The position numbers and the translations under genes are program-made. Below the pieces are notes generated by a model. The model saw only the letters and a program-made list of their open reading frames with translations, searched no databases and was not told the DNA's origin. A stretch of DNA of 64,000 nucleotides from Desmodus rotundus (taxonomy: Eukaryota; Chordata; Mammalia; Chiroptera; Phyllostomidae). Shown here one piece after another: positions 1 through 13,500 of this stretch. The stretch covers positions 13,383,199 to 13,447,198 of the forward strand of contig NC_071389.1 in assembly GCF_022682495.2 (NCBI RefSeq), given 5' to 3'. The stretch's first letter is position 1. Every line of letters starts with the position of its first letter.

Positions 1-1403
1 ATGATCTTGTTACACACTCCATTTTGGCTTCTAGAAACAGCCAAGATACACACAGATAGAACAAAGCTTTTGCCCATATGGGGTAACAAATAGTGCCAGC
101 TCCTTTTCTGTAAGGCTTCTCACAGTGTGGCCAGCATCCCAGAAAAACCAGGTGGGGACTGGGGGAGAGTTCACGGACGTCCACTTCAGGATCACGTGTA
201 TCCTGCGTGGGGAAGAATTATAAAGGAACATAAAGTTAAACCACAAATTCACCTGTAATGCCTTTCGATCCAAGTAGGCATGGGAGGTGTACAGAAGGGC
301 TGGTTTCTTTCTTTTTTAAAGATTTTATTTATTTATTTTTAGAGAGAGGGGAAGGGAGGGAGAAAGAGAGGGAGAGAAACATCATTGTGTGGTTGCCTCT
401 CAAGCATCCCCCACTGGGGACCTGGCCCGCAACCCAGGCATGTGCCCTGACTGGGAATCAAACTGGTGACCCTTTGATTCGCAGCAGTCCGTTGCTCAGT
501 CCACTGAGCCACGCCAGCCAGGGCCAAAGAGCTGGTTCCTAATGGTCCACACAGGTAACGGCCCCACCTCAGTCTGACCCTCAGATGGGGAGAAGATGGC
601 ACATGTTTCTGCGGACTTCAGAGGGAAGGTTCATCTGCTGGACTCCCTTCCAGCGCGCCAGGACTTCAGAGATGGGGCCTCTGCATTTGGTCAGCTTTAG
701 CCTCACTAATTAGTCTCATGCCTACCTCCGGGGACATCAGGTTTATTTAGATAGACTTGAAAAGAGCAGGAATAAAACATCTTCCAGAATGAAAACTCCA
801 TTTGGCCATCTGTGGATGGTTTTGCTTTATTTTCTCAGCATACTGAGTCTTTCTGCTGATAGTGCTAACATTCTGAAAGAGGGCGGCTTTGAAATAATAT
901 TCTCAGCCTCTTTAAAGGCCCTTTCTTTAAAAAGCTGAGTTTCTTTATGAAAGAAGATGATGTTTAAAAGGGTGCATCTGAGTATCTAAAAATGTGAAGG
1001 CACTGATCATGCAAAATTACTTCCAGACATTGACCTTCAAGGCAGAAACACCAACAACAAAACCTTACAGTTTTCCAAGCTCTTAATATTAAGATCTAGG
1101 CAAGTTCTTCGGGAGATTCCTGGTTGCTGGGAGGGCATTTTCCACTGAAAATGCTTACTGCTTCCTTGCGTGCACCTTCTGCGTATTTGCACGTGTCTTC
1201 CCATGCGCCTCCTTTTTTATTGTGTTAATTCCCCTGGTCTTTGAAAACGGGGCTCACGACTACATTTATCACAAGCCGAGTAAACTTGTTACAGATGGGG
1301 CAATGCCTCCCCCTGATTAGCTTTTATTTTTTTTAAAGTTGAAAGCCATTCAGAAAATCTGCCGGTATTAACCACAAACCTTTGTCTCGCGGTGTTCATT
1401 TAG
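1..1403 (+). other. ZBTB40 intron, right part
   Basis: No exon could be supported here. It holds the VES SINE at 311-525. An AT-rich, repeat-poor stretch at about 720-1130 shows no recognisable repeat. Confidence 0.6.
311..525 (-). mobile_element. VES-type bat SINE (tRNA-derived)
   Basis: Read on the minus strand, it opens GGCCCTGGCTGGCGTGGCTC, followed by a tRNA B-box-like stretch near GGTCACCAGTTTGATTCCC. It ends in GA-rich sequence and an AAATAAATAAAATC-type tail. Flanks AAGGGCTGGTTTC (295-307) and AAGAGCTGGTTCC (527-539) agree at 11 of 13 positions and look like the target-site duplication. VES elements are characteristic of microbats. Confidence 0.9.
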
Positions 1404-1569
1404 ATCCTGAGCATTTCCTCTGGGACAGCCAGCCCTGAAGCTTCCCCGAGAGCGCTGAGCAGAGCCAGGGGAAAGTCCGCCTCCGCCGTGGAAATGTGTC
1501 AGCTCCTGTGCAGCGCCCACAGGTCTTTCCCAGGCCTGCAGCCTGTCATGCAGGAGCTAGCATCCGCTG
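1404..1569 (+). CDS. ZBTB40: ZBTB40 window exon 1 (linker before the fingers)
   Basis: The acceptor ends TTCATTTAG at 1403 after a pyrimidine-rich stretch, and the donor is G|GTGAGC at 1570. The frame starts in phase 0 and ends in phase 1. It encodes a Ser/Ala/Arg-rich segment followed by VEMCQLLCSAHRSFPGL and ends QELASA. The terminal G joins GT of the next exon to give glycine, making ASAGFLTQENGE. This junction is what fixes the next exon's acceptor. It is assigned by phase and sequence style, with less independent support than the finger exons. Confidence 0.8.
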
Positions 1570-4500
1570 GTGAGCCGCGGCGGGGCGCGCGTCCTGTCGG
1601 GCCCCCGGGTTGTTTGCTATTCGGGAGAAGAGGCAGCAGTTCATATGAGAGCTCATCCCTAGCTACCTTATTCGTTTTATATGCTCTCAATACTTAGAAA
1701 AGTCACAGACATAGATGTAAAATGACACTGTGTAAATCAAGTAAAGATGACAGTGGTCTTGCTTCAGAGTTTTCTGAGGGTCTCAAGTAGTCTGCATTCT
1801 CCTCTAAGAAGAAATGTTAGAAAGCAAAGTAGAAACTTAGAGAATTCCCAAGGCCATGTGCTTTGTCTCCCATGCAGGTTTCCTTACTCAGGAAAATGGA
1901 GAGGAGGAAAGGTGGAAGGTGAGTAACAAATTTCACCTTGAAGCCCGTGACAAAGCAGATGAACAGGCAGCCGAGCCAGTTGAACAAGACGGCCAGTCTG
2001 GGAAGCAGAACGACCAAGGAGAGACTGGTTCCTTGGCAGAACAGCAGGAGAAAGACACTTCTTCCTCCCCAGACTCCGCCAAGAAGAGCTTCATCTGCAA
2101 GGCCTGTGACAAAAGCTTCCACTTCTACTGCCGCCTAAAGGTGCACCTGAAGCGCTGCCGGGTGGCCAAGAGCAAACAGGTGCAGTGCAAGGAGTGCAGT
2201 GAGACCAGGGACTCTAAGAGAGAGCTGGAGAAGCATCAGCTGGAGGCTCACGGTGCAGGCGGAGAGCCTGATGTCCCCAAGAAGAAGAAGAAGAGGCTTC
2301 CGGTGACGTGTGACCTCTGCGGAAGAGAATTTGCGCATGCCTCAGGTACGTTCGTGAGTGTGGAGTTCTGAGGGTGGTGATTCTGCATGCTGCAGTTTGG
2401 ACTGCAGGACCGCCTCTAGCTGTACACAGTGGGTGCCTTAGAGAACAGAGCAGGTTCCCGCAGAGGCAGGGTGGTGGTTTGAGAAGAGCGTGAGCTTTGC
2501 AGGAAGTTCTCTGAACTTTAATTGCCCCAGCAGTAGGCACCCTGGTGCCTCGTATGTTTCACATTGTTGGGATGATTTAACGTGATAGAGCCGAACGCCT
2601 GGCGCGGTGCCTGCAGTAGAGTTAGTACTCAGGACGTCGTGCCTGTCGTTATTCGTAACGATAACCAGCTATTTCACACCCGACGGCCGGGCTTTTGTGC
2701 ATCGCTTGCTTCTTCATAATACACGAGAGTCACAGAAATCACGGCACGCATACTCAGAATCATTTTCCCTTGCCCCAGATGTTGGGTAAAACTAATGAAA
2801 CGTAAAAGTGAGTTTTGTTTCACTCTTTCTGGGTGACTGGGTCCTATTTAAGAGAGAGAAAGAGAGAGAGAGAGGAAAGATACACCTAGGACACTTCATG
2901 CCTGATTAAACCACGAGTGAGACCGAGGTGACTTCGGAGTGCTGGGCGGGGCAGATGGGCAGCAGGGACTGTGATGAGCAGCAAGGCCGTGGGAGGTCGA
3001 AGCCCACGGGCAGTGCCCGCCCCGAGGCCGTGCTGTTAGGGCCCGTCCTGGGGCTGGATGTGGGGCAGCTGCATGACTCCGCGAGCATCTCTCCGGCACG
3101 GCCTCCCTAGGCATGCAGTACCACAAACTGACCGAGCACTTCGACGAGAAGCCTTTCTCCTGTGAGGAGTGTGGGGCGAAGTTTGCAGCCAACTCCACCC
3201 TGAAGAACCACCTCCGCCTTCACACGGGGGACCGCCCATTCATGTGCAAGCACTGCCTCATGACCTTCACCCAGGCCTCGGCCCTGGCCTACCACACCAA
3301 GAAGAAGCACTCAGAAGGTAAGGGGTGGAGAACGTCTTCATTTCTCCTGCAGACTCCGCGTGAGCTGCCTAAAAACCCACTCGAATTAGGCATGGTATGT
3401 ATCTCAAGGAGATTGAAAACGAAACAGAATGTAAAATCTCTAGGCACACAGAGGACTAGGAGCACATATGTGGACAGGCATGTCAGATGCTCGCGGTGAG
3501 TTTCTGAAGAGAGGCTGACTAACGGAGTGTTACAACTTTACAGTTACAGAATTTACATAAAGCCAGGAATTCCTGGCGCTTTAAGGTGGCCTTCGAGCAT
3601 GAGACAGACCTTGGTTGAGCAGCTACTGTGGATCGGGCGGTAACGGGTGCTGGTGACTAGGCTGGTCCTGTGCTCACAGAGCTGGTGGTGTGGAGTGTGT
3701 CTAGTACAGGACGGTGACAGGCAGCGTCATCGGTGGTGTCATGCGCAGCAATACCAGGAAGGAGGCAGGAGGGGTTTCCAGGCCAGTCACTGGGGAGCAG
3801 CCGTCCCTGAGGGTTCTGTGTGTAGCTCGGAGCACTTGTGTGTGAGTGGTAACGCTGCCTGTCCCCCCTGGATTGCCGTCGTAGCCTCCCAGCTGTTGCC
3901 CTTCCCTCACCCTTTGCCTGGACAGTGTTCTCAGGACACAGCCCCAAGGGGTCCTTTTGAAGCTAAACCATATCCTGTGTCCCCTCTGCTTAAAACCCTG
4001 CAGAGGCTCTCTCACCTCACCTTTTGCTGGCACCCTGTGCGAAGTCTCGGTGACCCAGCCCCCAGTCCCCTGCCCTGGGCCGTGCTTGTCTCATGATGGT
4101 TTACCTGCTTTGTGAGTTGGTTCACAGTCAGTCTTCCCCCGTGAGAGTGACAGCTTCAGGAGGGCACAACTGTTAGACTCTTTTTTAACTGCTGTATCTG
4201 TGGAACGCAGAATAGCCCTCGGCAATAGGAGGCCCTCAATAAATATTTGCTGAGTAAATGAATTTCTTGAGGCCTATGGCAGGTACCGGGGATCGTGTAA
4301 CTATACACCCCCTGCCGCCATGGAGCTGACGTCCCAATGGGTAAGGCAGACCATAGACAAACGTGTAACCTAAATTCAGATAGTGGTTATTGCTATGAAG
4401 AAAAATAAGGCGGGGTAGCCAGCAGAACGATGACAGGGTTGGGGTGGCACACAATTTGTATCATCAGAAAAGGCTTCTGAGAGCTGAGATTTGAGTAGAA

Positions 4501-7500
4501 ACCTGAATGAAGTGAGAGATGGAACCCGTGGAAGCTCTAGGAGAAAAACATCGCAGGCGGGAGTGAGCGGGAGCTGTTCCAGAGCCCAGAGAAACGAGGA
4601 GGGGCTGAAGCAGAGTGGAGGCGTGAGTGTTGAGAGAGGAGATCAGAGAGGTCTCCAAAGGTCAGATCTTGCAGGTCTTATAAGCCAAGGTAAGGGCTTT
4701 GGTTTGATGTGAACTGTGTATCATAAGCTGTGATTTAAAACAACACAACTGTATAATCTTACCACTTTGGAGGTTAAAAGTCGAAAATGATCTTAACAAG
4801 ACTAAATAAAGTTTTGGCCAAGTGCTTTCCTTCTGGAGGTTCTGGGGAGAATTCACTCCCTGCCTTTCCCAGCCCATAAAGGCTGCCCACATTCCTTGGC
4901 CCATGGCCGCATCACTGCAGTTTCTGCCTCTGCCATCATGCCTCGTCCCCTGACTCTCCTTCCTCCATCTTACAAGGACCCTGGTGATTACATTGGGCCT
5001 ACTTGTCCAATCCAAGGTAACTTCCCGTCTCAAGATCCTTAATTTTCACATCTACAGAGTCCCATTTGCCGTGTAAGCTAACAATCTTCCCAAGCTTTCA
5101 GGGTTGGGACATGACATCTTTGGGGCATTATGCTGTCTGCCCCTGGAGTCCATAGGAGAGTTTTTAGCCAAGGAATGATAGGATCCGATTTACATCTTTC
5201 AGAGGTAACTCTGGACAGTAAACTGTAATAGGGCAAGAGCAGAGTATTAACAGGGAGGCGGGAGACATTGCCATATCCAGTGTAGAGGTTTTGGAGTTGT
5301 CAGCCAGAGTTGTGTTGGGAGCAGAGAGGTGTGAAAGGTTCGAGTTTGGGGATACATTGTTAAAAGTAGAAGTAGTAGGACTAATGATGGATTGGATAAG
5401 GGATGTGTGGGAAGGAGAGGAAGTAAGGATGGCTGTGGAATTTTCAACATAAGCAACTGAGTAAATGATGCTCCCATTTACTGAAGTGGGGGACATTGGA
5501 GTGCTGGGGGTGGGCAGAGAATCAGGAGCTTTGTTTTGGACGTCATGGGTTTGAGATTCCTCCTAGACTTCCAGACGGAGGTAGGGAGTGATAAGCAGTT
5601 GGACGTAGAGCTCTGGAGTTCTGGGGGAAGCTGGGGGCCGGAGATAGAAATGTGGGCGCTGTCAGTGTGCAGATGGGACCCACCACTCTGCAATGAGACT
5701 GTCTAGGAAGTTGGGGTGCAGAAGAGGCTGAGACTGAGGCTTCTCAGCAACTTGAACTCTTGGCTTAAGACACCCTTTTTTTGTAACAGAAACTTATTTC
5801 AAAGCCCAATGTGGCAAAAGAAAATGAGGTTGATTGCTGTAGTTGAGCGGCCCTAGGATTTGGGGGGTCTGGACCCTCACCTCACTGATTTCCCTTCTCT
5901 GTTGGCCCATAGGGTGGTTGAAGGTACAGTTGGTCTAGTTGGTTTTTAACAAACACTAATTCTCTAGACTTGCCCTTTACCTGTATTTCATAACAGTCTT
6001 TGGCAGTCTGGTCATTACATTACCACATGAATGAGAAGATAGAGAAGCCAAGTGATTTATAGTAACTACAGCAAGTCCCGGAGAGAAGGCTTTGGCTCTT
6101 CTCGGAATCCATGTCTCTCATCTTTATGTGCTACTGCATTTTTCTACTGAATATATTTCAAGGGGTTCAGACTTGGGTGTTTCTGGGCACAAGGATATGT
6201 GTCTGTTTCCTGGGAGTGGAATGAGCTCTTTCATACTTGCGATGGCCTGGTTAAAGATGGATGAGCTTGTGTGGTAAGAACTCTGCCTTATTCCTCAGGG
6301 TAGGGAGACCCACTGACACCACCTCTGTTCAGTCAGCTGTGTTTGTGAGGCACCCTCTGATGGGATGCCAAGCAAACTGCCTGACGTTGTGCCCTCACCT
6401 CGCAGATTGTACTTCCCCGGTACACGCCTTAGAATATGACTGTCTCTTAGGAATGCCGTACAGGGTTAGTGCTGGCTCTAACATGTTCTTGTATGTTTCC
6501 AGGAAAAATGTATGCATGTCAGTACTGTGATGCCGTGTTTGCCCAGTCCATCGAGCTGTCCCGCCACGTGCGGACCCACACTGGGGACAAGCCGTATGTC
6601 TGCAGGGACTGTGGCAAGGGCTTCCGACAAGCCAACGGCCTCTCCATCCACCTGCACACCTTTCACAGTATGTACCGAGATTGTGGCTGGCGGGCATTCC
6701 GTGCAGACCCGGCCCTGAGAAGACAGGCAGCAGTCACAACAGAATTGTCGCTCTACGAGAGCTGGGCCGCGCTCATTGCCTTCCCCTCCCCTGCTCTCCT
6801 GCAAAGCCCAGAGCCCCTCCTTTCTGTCTCAAGGGGAATCCCATTTAACATGTCACTGTGTGATGCCTGCTCCGCTGGGCGGGCTGTTTCCTTGTCTTCC
6901 TTTTTAGCCTACCTGGCCCCATTTGGCTGAAGGAGAGGGCCTCTGTAACAGATAGGCTCGCAGAGCACCGGGGTGCTCGCATTAGTCCACCGAGTGTCTG
7001 GATCCTACCCCCACCCTCCTTCCCACTCTCATCTTACAGTCATGCCCGACCTTCCCCGTAGGAGCAACCGGCACCCTTGAGTCCGAGCACACCATCATAC
7101 CTGGTCCCTGGTCGTGCTTGCTTAAAAGCCTTCTGCCAGCATTCTCTCAAACGCCACTGTAGTCACTCAGTTGGTGGGGTCTGCCCCCATCCCTCTCCCC
7201 TTCTGCTAGAACTGACACCGACGAAACACACTTGTATCGAATACATGCACAGGAAGGCAAGGGGACCGTGGCTCCTGTTACAGCATCAGGAGGTTGCGTG
7301 GGGCCCTCGGCAGCCACGTCACACACCTGCTGTCGCTGCAGCAGCTGTGTCCTCGGCATGGCTCACTCAGCAGGGGGTTAAGAGCGTGGTCTCTGAAATC
7401 ACTCGGGCCTGGGCTTGAATCTCAACCCTGCTGTTCACTTCCTTGAGGCCTTAAACAAATTCCTTTACCTTTCTAAGTCTCTCGGGCCCTTGCTGTAAAC

Positions 7501-10500
7501 TAAAGAAAATAATGACACTAGCACCTTAAATTGTCGTGAGAAGGAAGTGAGCTCTCACACCTAAGCAGGAAGCCCCAGTCCTAGCACACAAAAATGCTCA
7601 GTGGGTGCCAGAAAGGGGTATTGGTGACAAGAGCGGCTCTCTTGGGGGCTGCTTGTCACCACCGAAGCCTGTCTGTTGTGCACCATGCCCCTTGCATACC
7701 CGCCTTCCCCTCTCCCATCCCTGCCCTTTCTCCCCACACACCAGTTTCCAGCATCCACAAACACAGCGCCTCACAAGCCTGGGCTTTATGTCCTCACGGT
7801 CGAGTCTGTCGTCAGTCAGCCAGCAAAGGACTTTGCCAGAGCTCCTGTGTGCCCAGCCCATGGCTGGAGATTGGGCAATTCAGAAGGAATATGAAGCGCA
7901 CCACCCCCAAAGAGTCTGCAAGCGTGTCCAAAACACCCGGCTACAGTGGACTTCCAGATGAGTGGGCTTGGCTAGCGTCCAGCACCACAAGTTCAATGTC
8001 CTGTCAAGCTTTTCTTTTTTCTTTTGTTTTAATTTTTTTATTGTTATTCAATTACAGTTGTCCCCATTTCCCCCCCATTGCTCTCCCCAGCCACACACCC
8101 CCACATTCAATACTCCCCCGTTATCCTTGTCCATGGGTCTTTTATACATGTCCCTTGACTTTACCCCTCTCCTCCGTTCCTGTTATCCCCTCACACGTCC
8201 CCAGCCCTGGCCCCGGTCACTGTCACTATCAGATTGTTCTTTATGTCCGTGTCTCTGGTTCTGTTTTGCTCACTTGTTTGTTTTGTTGATTAGGTTCCAT
8301 TTAGAGGTGAGATTGTATGATATTTGTCTTTCACCGCCTGGCTCATTTCACTTAGCAGGATGCTCTCCAGCTCTCAACCTAAGTGACGTCATGCTTCAGT
8401 CTCCTTTTCCCAGTAGCATGACGTGGGAGGCAGGAAAGGGGCGGGGGACGCTCTCAGTTTCCACAGTGGCGAGGGCCCAAAACGTTTTGCCATGCCTGAG
8501 AGGCTGTCTCAGGCAGCAGGCCCGGCATCCGGGTCCCTCTCTTTGTTCCTTACCCGTTTCGCGGGACCACATCACTGCTCGTGCAGAACTGCTTCAGAGT
8601 GTCTTAAAAGACAAAGCAGAACCGAGATTTCGAGAGCACCATGTCAGCGTGGCCACAGGGAAACAGTTAATGATACTGAGCTGCTGCGTGTCAGAGTCTC
8701 CCAACCAGTCTGAACTGGTGCGTGTGGAAGATTGGCTTGTGGGCTGCTCCTTTCCTGTGGGCAGAGGATTCCATTACTAAAACATTTCACTTTCTGTTGT
8801 TTTCAGAAAAAGACTGAAGTTTCCTACCGTAGGGATGGCAAATGCATTCCTCATCCTGCTAGTGATTTTTGATACCCCACCAAAGAGTCGGCATGTCTAA
8901 TTAAGCACATAGCTCGGAGCATGGCCTTGGGAATGAAAGCTGGGCTTGTTACCTACTTCAGCCATCTCCTCCTTGTGCCACTGGCCACCGCTCTAAGCCT
9001 TGACTTTCCTTGTCTGTAAAATAGGACCGATAATAGAACCTACCCACGGGGTTATTGAAAGAATTGAGAGGGTTAATGTATGTGAGGCACTGAGAACGTG
9101 CCTTTTACGTGGTGCTCATTAAACTTCACCCACTAGTGTTTTTATTAAGTCTAAAGTGGGGAGCAAGGGAGCGTTCTTCCTGTCATTCATACAACCAGCA
9201 ACAAAGGAGACGGTGATGCTCTGGGGAGTATGTTGGAAATCTCTGTAGAGAGTTAGAAAACAGAATGCCCACTGCAGGCAGGGGAAGAGCAAGAGCCGGA
9301 CCCCCTAGAAAGCCGTAGAATGGAATTTAACTCGTAAGATGTACAAGGAGGAATTGAGGTGAGCCGTTCGATGCTCACAGGTGGTTAATCCAGAAGCCTC
9401 GGAGGAACCTGAGGATGAAGATAGGGCGTAGTCAGGTGATCGCTGTACTGACTTCTGGTCCTTGGAGTCTGTGACCTTGCATGACCTCTAGACAGAGCCT
9501 GGTGTCTGGAGCTGTGCACAGCCTCCCACACATGGCTGACGGCTGCCTGTGGTGTTTTTCCCCGCGCCTTCCTCTCGTGGAACCAGACATAGAAGACCCC
9601 TACGACTGCAAGAAGTGCAGGATGAGCTTCCCCACTCTGCAGGACCACCGCAAGCACATCCACGAGGTGCACTCCAAGGAGTACCACCCCTGCCCTACGT
9701 GTGGGAAGATCTTCAGCGCCCCTTCCATGCTGGAGCGGCACATGGTGACCCACGTCGGAGGGAAGCCCTTCAGCTGCGGGATCTGCAACAAGGCCTACCA
9801 GGTGAGCCCACGTTCCCCTGGGAGCTCTCGCCCTGTCCCCAGACGACGCTCCCTCTGGTCTTCCCATTTTGTGGCTTGTGGAGCACCTCTCATCTGCAGA
9901 GATGAAGAGTTGGCTGGTTCTCATGAAGACGCAGCTTGTCATAATTCAGATTCCCTGAGGGGGTCTGGTTGGAGGGATGCGGTGGGGGGCTCTAATTGGA
10001 GCGGTTCTCACACCTCTCAGCTGCGAGCTGCTTCCCCCGGGGAACTCACGTTCTTCAGAACCTACTGACCCCATGTGTCCAGGGACATGAGAATGACAGT
10101 AGGGTGTGTAACACTGCCCGGGATTCCCTTCTTTAGCACAGTTATCTTTTTTTAATTCCCAGGGAAGGGCTCTGCCTTTTTACATTAGAATTTGGTGTGT
10201 GATTTAAGTGAAACTCCATATAGAACTAAGAAAAAAAATGCATCTTTGAGAAACTCTAAGACCACAGAGAACAGACTGGTCCTCGCTGATATCTGTAGGA
10301 TTTGGGTTAGAGAGCGAAACACAGCGGCTAATTTCATTTCAACAAAGGTTGAGAGTTAACTTTGTACCAAGCCTTGTGCTGCAACATCAGAGATAGAGCT
10401 GAGGAAGACCTGGGCTTGTCTCCAGGAAACCATGGGGTTGCAGGGAGAGTGTCCCGATGCTTCTCTGAGCCCAGGAAGAAGGGGGATGCTTGCCTGTGGA

Positions 10501-13500
10501 GTAGGGACAGTATGTGCCCTGCCGCACCTTGGGCCCCTGGGAAGCAGTGAGACACAGCTTGGCGGTGAAGAAAGGTGCCAGCATTTGAATCCTGCTCCTG
10601 CTGTTCACTAATTGTGTGACTCTGGGCAAGTCATTTTACCCCTCTGCGCCTTAGCCTCCGCCTCCCTGGGAAGTTGTAACTCCTCCCTCTCAGGCTGGTT
10701 GTGAGCAGCGAGTTTCTCTGCTGAGCCCTGTCCCGTAGTGGCCTCTCGGGAAATGGGTAGGTATCTTGTTCCCGCTGACACTAGGCTCTGTCACGTCAGC
10801 ACTCAGTGTGACGGGTGAGACTGGGATTCGGCATCCATGAGCTTGCCTGAGAACGTTTCCCTCTCTCTCGTGAGGGCTTTACGAGCTCCCCAGCTTGCTG
10901 GAACGTTCTAAACCCTAACACTTGCCCAATCTCCTGCAGCAATTGTCTGGTTTGTGGTACCACAATCGGACCCACCACCCTGACGTGTTTGCCGCTCAGA
11001 ACCATCGATCTTCTAAGTTCTCGTCACTCCAGTGCAGCTCATGTGACAAAACCTTTCCCAACACCATTGAGCACAAGAAGCACATCAAAACAGAACACGC
11101 AGGTGAGCTGGGAGCCAGTGGCAGGGTGTGTGAGCCAGTGAGCAGGAGCGGATCAGTGACATGGCATCCTGGGTTCTGACCCGGAATCCCAACTTCCAAT
11201 GCTGGAGTGCCATGTGCTGCGGCAGTGACCTTTGTTCTGACCCAGCACGCCTGAAGGGGGCTCCCTGGCCCATCAGTAATAGTAGCTTGAGTGGTGGTGG
11301 TTCTCAAACCCTGACACCTAGGGCAGGGAAAGCCCCTGCCAGCCCCCGAGTGACGATCGGCCACAGCACATTGGAAGCGGGCAGCTTTGGTGGCAGATAG
11401 GTTCTGGGTGGAAACCCTGACTGTGGCCCTCACAGCTGCATGACCTTAGCAAGTGACTTCTCTGAGCCTGTTTCCCCCTGCTCTGTTATTAATCCCTACC
11501 TGGCAGGTAAATCTGGGGATGACTGCCACAGCCAGCAGTAAGGAAGAGTTTCCTAAACACAGGGCCCAGGGCTAAGCGCTCCACCTGTGCTTTGTTACAT
11601 AATCCTCACACACCCCTGTTTGCACCCAGGCAGCCTGCACCCAGAGCTGGAGCCTTTGCCCCTAGAGCGCACTAACGTGTCAACGTAGGTGCGGGTCCCG
11701 CGCTCGGCAGATGCTGCTCAGCATTAGCCATCACCCCCGCCCCTGCCCTGGTGCTGTCCAGCTTCGGAGAGCCATCCTTTTGTCCTTTCCCTCTGCCTCT
11801 TCCCTCATGTGCTTCGCAGACATGAAGTTCCATGAGTGTGACCAGTGCAAGGAGCTCTTCCCCACGCCAGCTTTGCTTCAAGTTCACATCAAGTGCCAGC
11901 ATTCAGGTCAGTGTCCCTGGGGATGCTGTTGAGCTGCAGTGCCCGGTGGTGACTCTCCCCTCCACTGTCCACAGCTGTGCAGCCCAGCTCGGTAGCTCCC
12001 CGTGCCTCAGTTTCCTCATCTATAAAACGGGACAGCTGTCACTCCCACCTCATCCTGTCACTGTAAGAATTGAATATGTTAGCAGACAGAAAACACTTAG
12101 CAGCCTGGCACCAGGGAGCGTCCCACAAGTGTTTTCTGTGATTGTCATTGTCACTGCTATGTCTCATCAAATCCGAAGGGCTGGTTATGAGACGCACCCT
12201 TTTTAATGAGCCAGTTAAACTATGCTTCCTTGTCACTTAGAGCTTATTGGCTACTCTAAGTGCTGTATTGGACTTAATTTGACATAGATTTTTGTGCACC
12301 CTTGTGTGCATACATAAAAAGGAAAACAGAAGAAATAAATTAAGGTAAGGACCCAGCTTCTCAGAGTCACTTTCAGTTCAGACTGTTGGCGTGCGTGTTT
12401 TCACGTAGTGTTACATTCTGCCATCGAGAGTGCTGGGTGAGGCCTCTGGCTCTGGTCTGCGGGGCGCCCTGTGAGACTGGTGTGCTTTTGATTCCTGCCC
12501 TGGGGGTGTCTAGACGTTCCGAACGTTCACCTCTGGCCTCCTCTCTTCTAAACCTTTGGGTTCCTGTCAGTTAAAGACATGCACCCCACCTCCACCGTCC
12601 CCAGGGAACAGTGTCTTAGGGGTTTTCTTCCAAGCCCCAGACACGCATTCTGCGGCTATTGCTGCCAGACTTCGTCAGGTTTCCATGTTCTCCAAGCACA
12701 GTCGTTGACGGTTGTAACTGGCTGCCACCTCACCCACAGCACCCTAAGATGGCACTGAAGCCATTCCAGCGTTGTTAATATTTGCTGCCCGGAATGATGA
12801 AACATAGTGTCGTCAGCATCATTACAAGCGGGCGAATGAATGACGGGCTTCAGCAGAGGCAGATTTAGCCTGCATCCGGTGCTGCTGAAGCTATGGCTCG
12901 GGGAAGCTTCGGTCCCACAGCACCGGATCTGCCTTCGACCACGGTCCTCGTCGCTTCCTCCTCTCCCCTCTCCCTGCTCTTGTTTCTTGCAGCCATGTCG
13001 CCCACAGCCCATCCCTTCTGTCTCCCTCCTCCAGGGTCGCAGCCATTCAGGTGCTTGTACTGTGCAGCCACTTTCCGCTTCCCCGGAGCCCTGCAGCACC
13101 ACGTCACCACGGAGCACTTCAGGCAGTCGGAGAGCACCTTCCCCTGCGAGCTCTGCGGCGAGCTCTTCACCTCCCAGGCCCAGCTGGAGGGTCACTTGGA
13201 ATCCGAACACCCAAAGGTGATGGGGCCTGAAACCCAAGCAGCAACCTCGCAGGTAGTGCAGGTGAGTCTGGGGCCAGCGGACAGGAGGCTGCTGACATGA
13301 TTCCTAAGGCTTCTCGAGGTCTCCCTCTCACAGCACCGGCCTTGCTCTCTGGTGCTCTGCAAGGGTCGTGTAAGCTATACATCCATCACAGGCAGGCCTG
13401 TGCGCGAGTCTCTCGGGGCCTCTCACCACACAGAAGAGAAAGGTCTAGTGTCCTGGTGGCCACATGAGGAATGTCCTCTAAGCAGTGGGAGCCCAGAAGG

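Larger units (their letters stand above)
3318..6502 (+). other. ZBTB40 intron with nested ancient repeats
   Basis: The 3.2-kb intron is mostly repeat: an L2-like 3' end, an unassigned ancient repeat, and an MLT1-like LTR inserted into it. A short AT-rich stretch at 5940-6090 is unassigned. Confidence 0.7.
6668..9586 (+). other. ZBTB40 intron with MIR and L1 fragments
   Basis: The 2.9-kb intron contains two MIRs and one L1 3' fragment. The remaining sequence (6668-7360 and 8380-8915) shows nothing recognisable. Confidence 0.7.

Noticed and set aside
1892..1900. Alternative acceptor for ZBTB40 window exon 2 after ACTCAG at 1891
   Set aside because: It would start in phase 0, whereas the upstream exon ends in phase 1; the acceptor at 1877 restores the frame.
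7962..8780. 272-residue open frame on the + strand
   Set aside because: It runs antisense through an L1 3' fragment and has no homologous domain.
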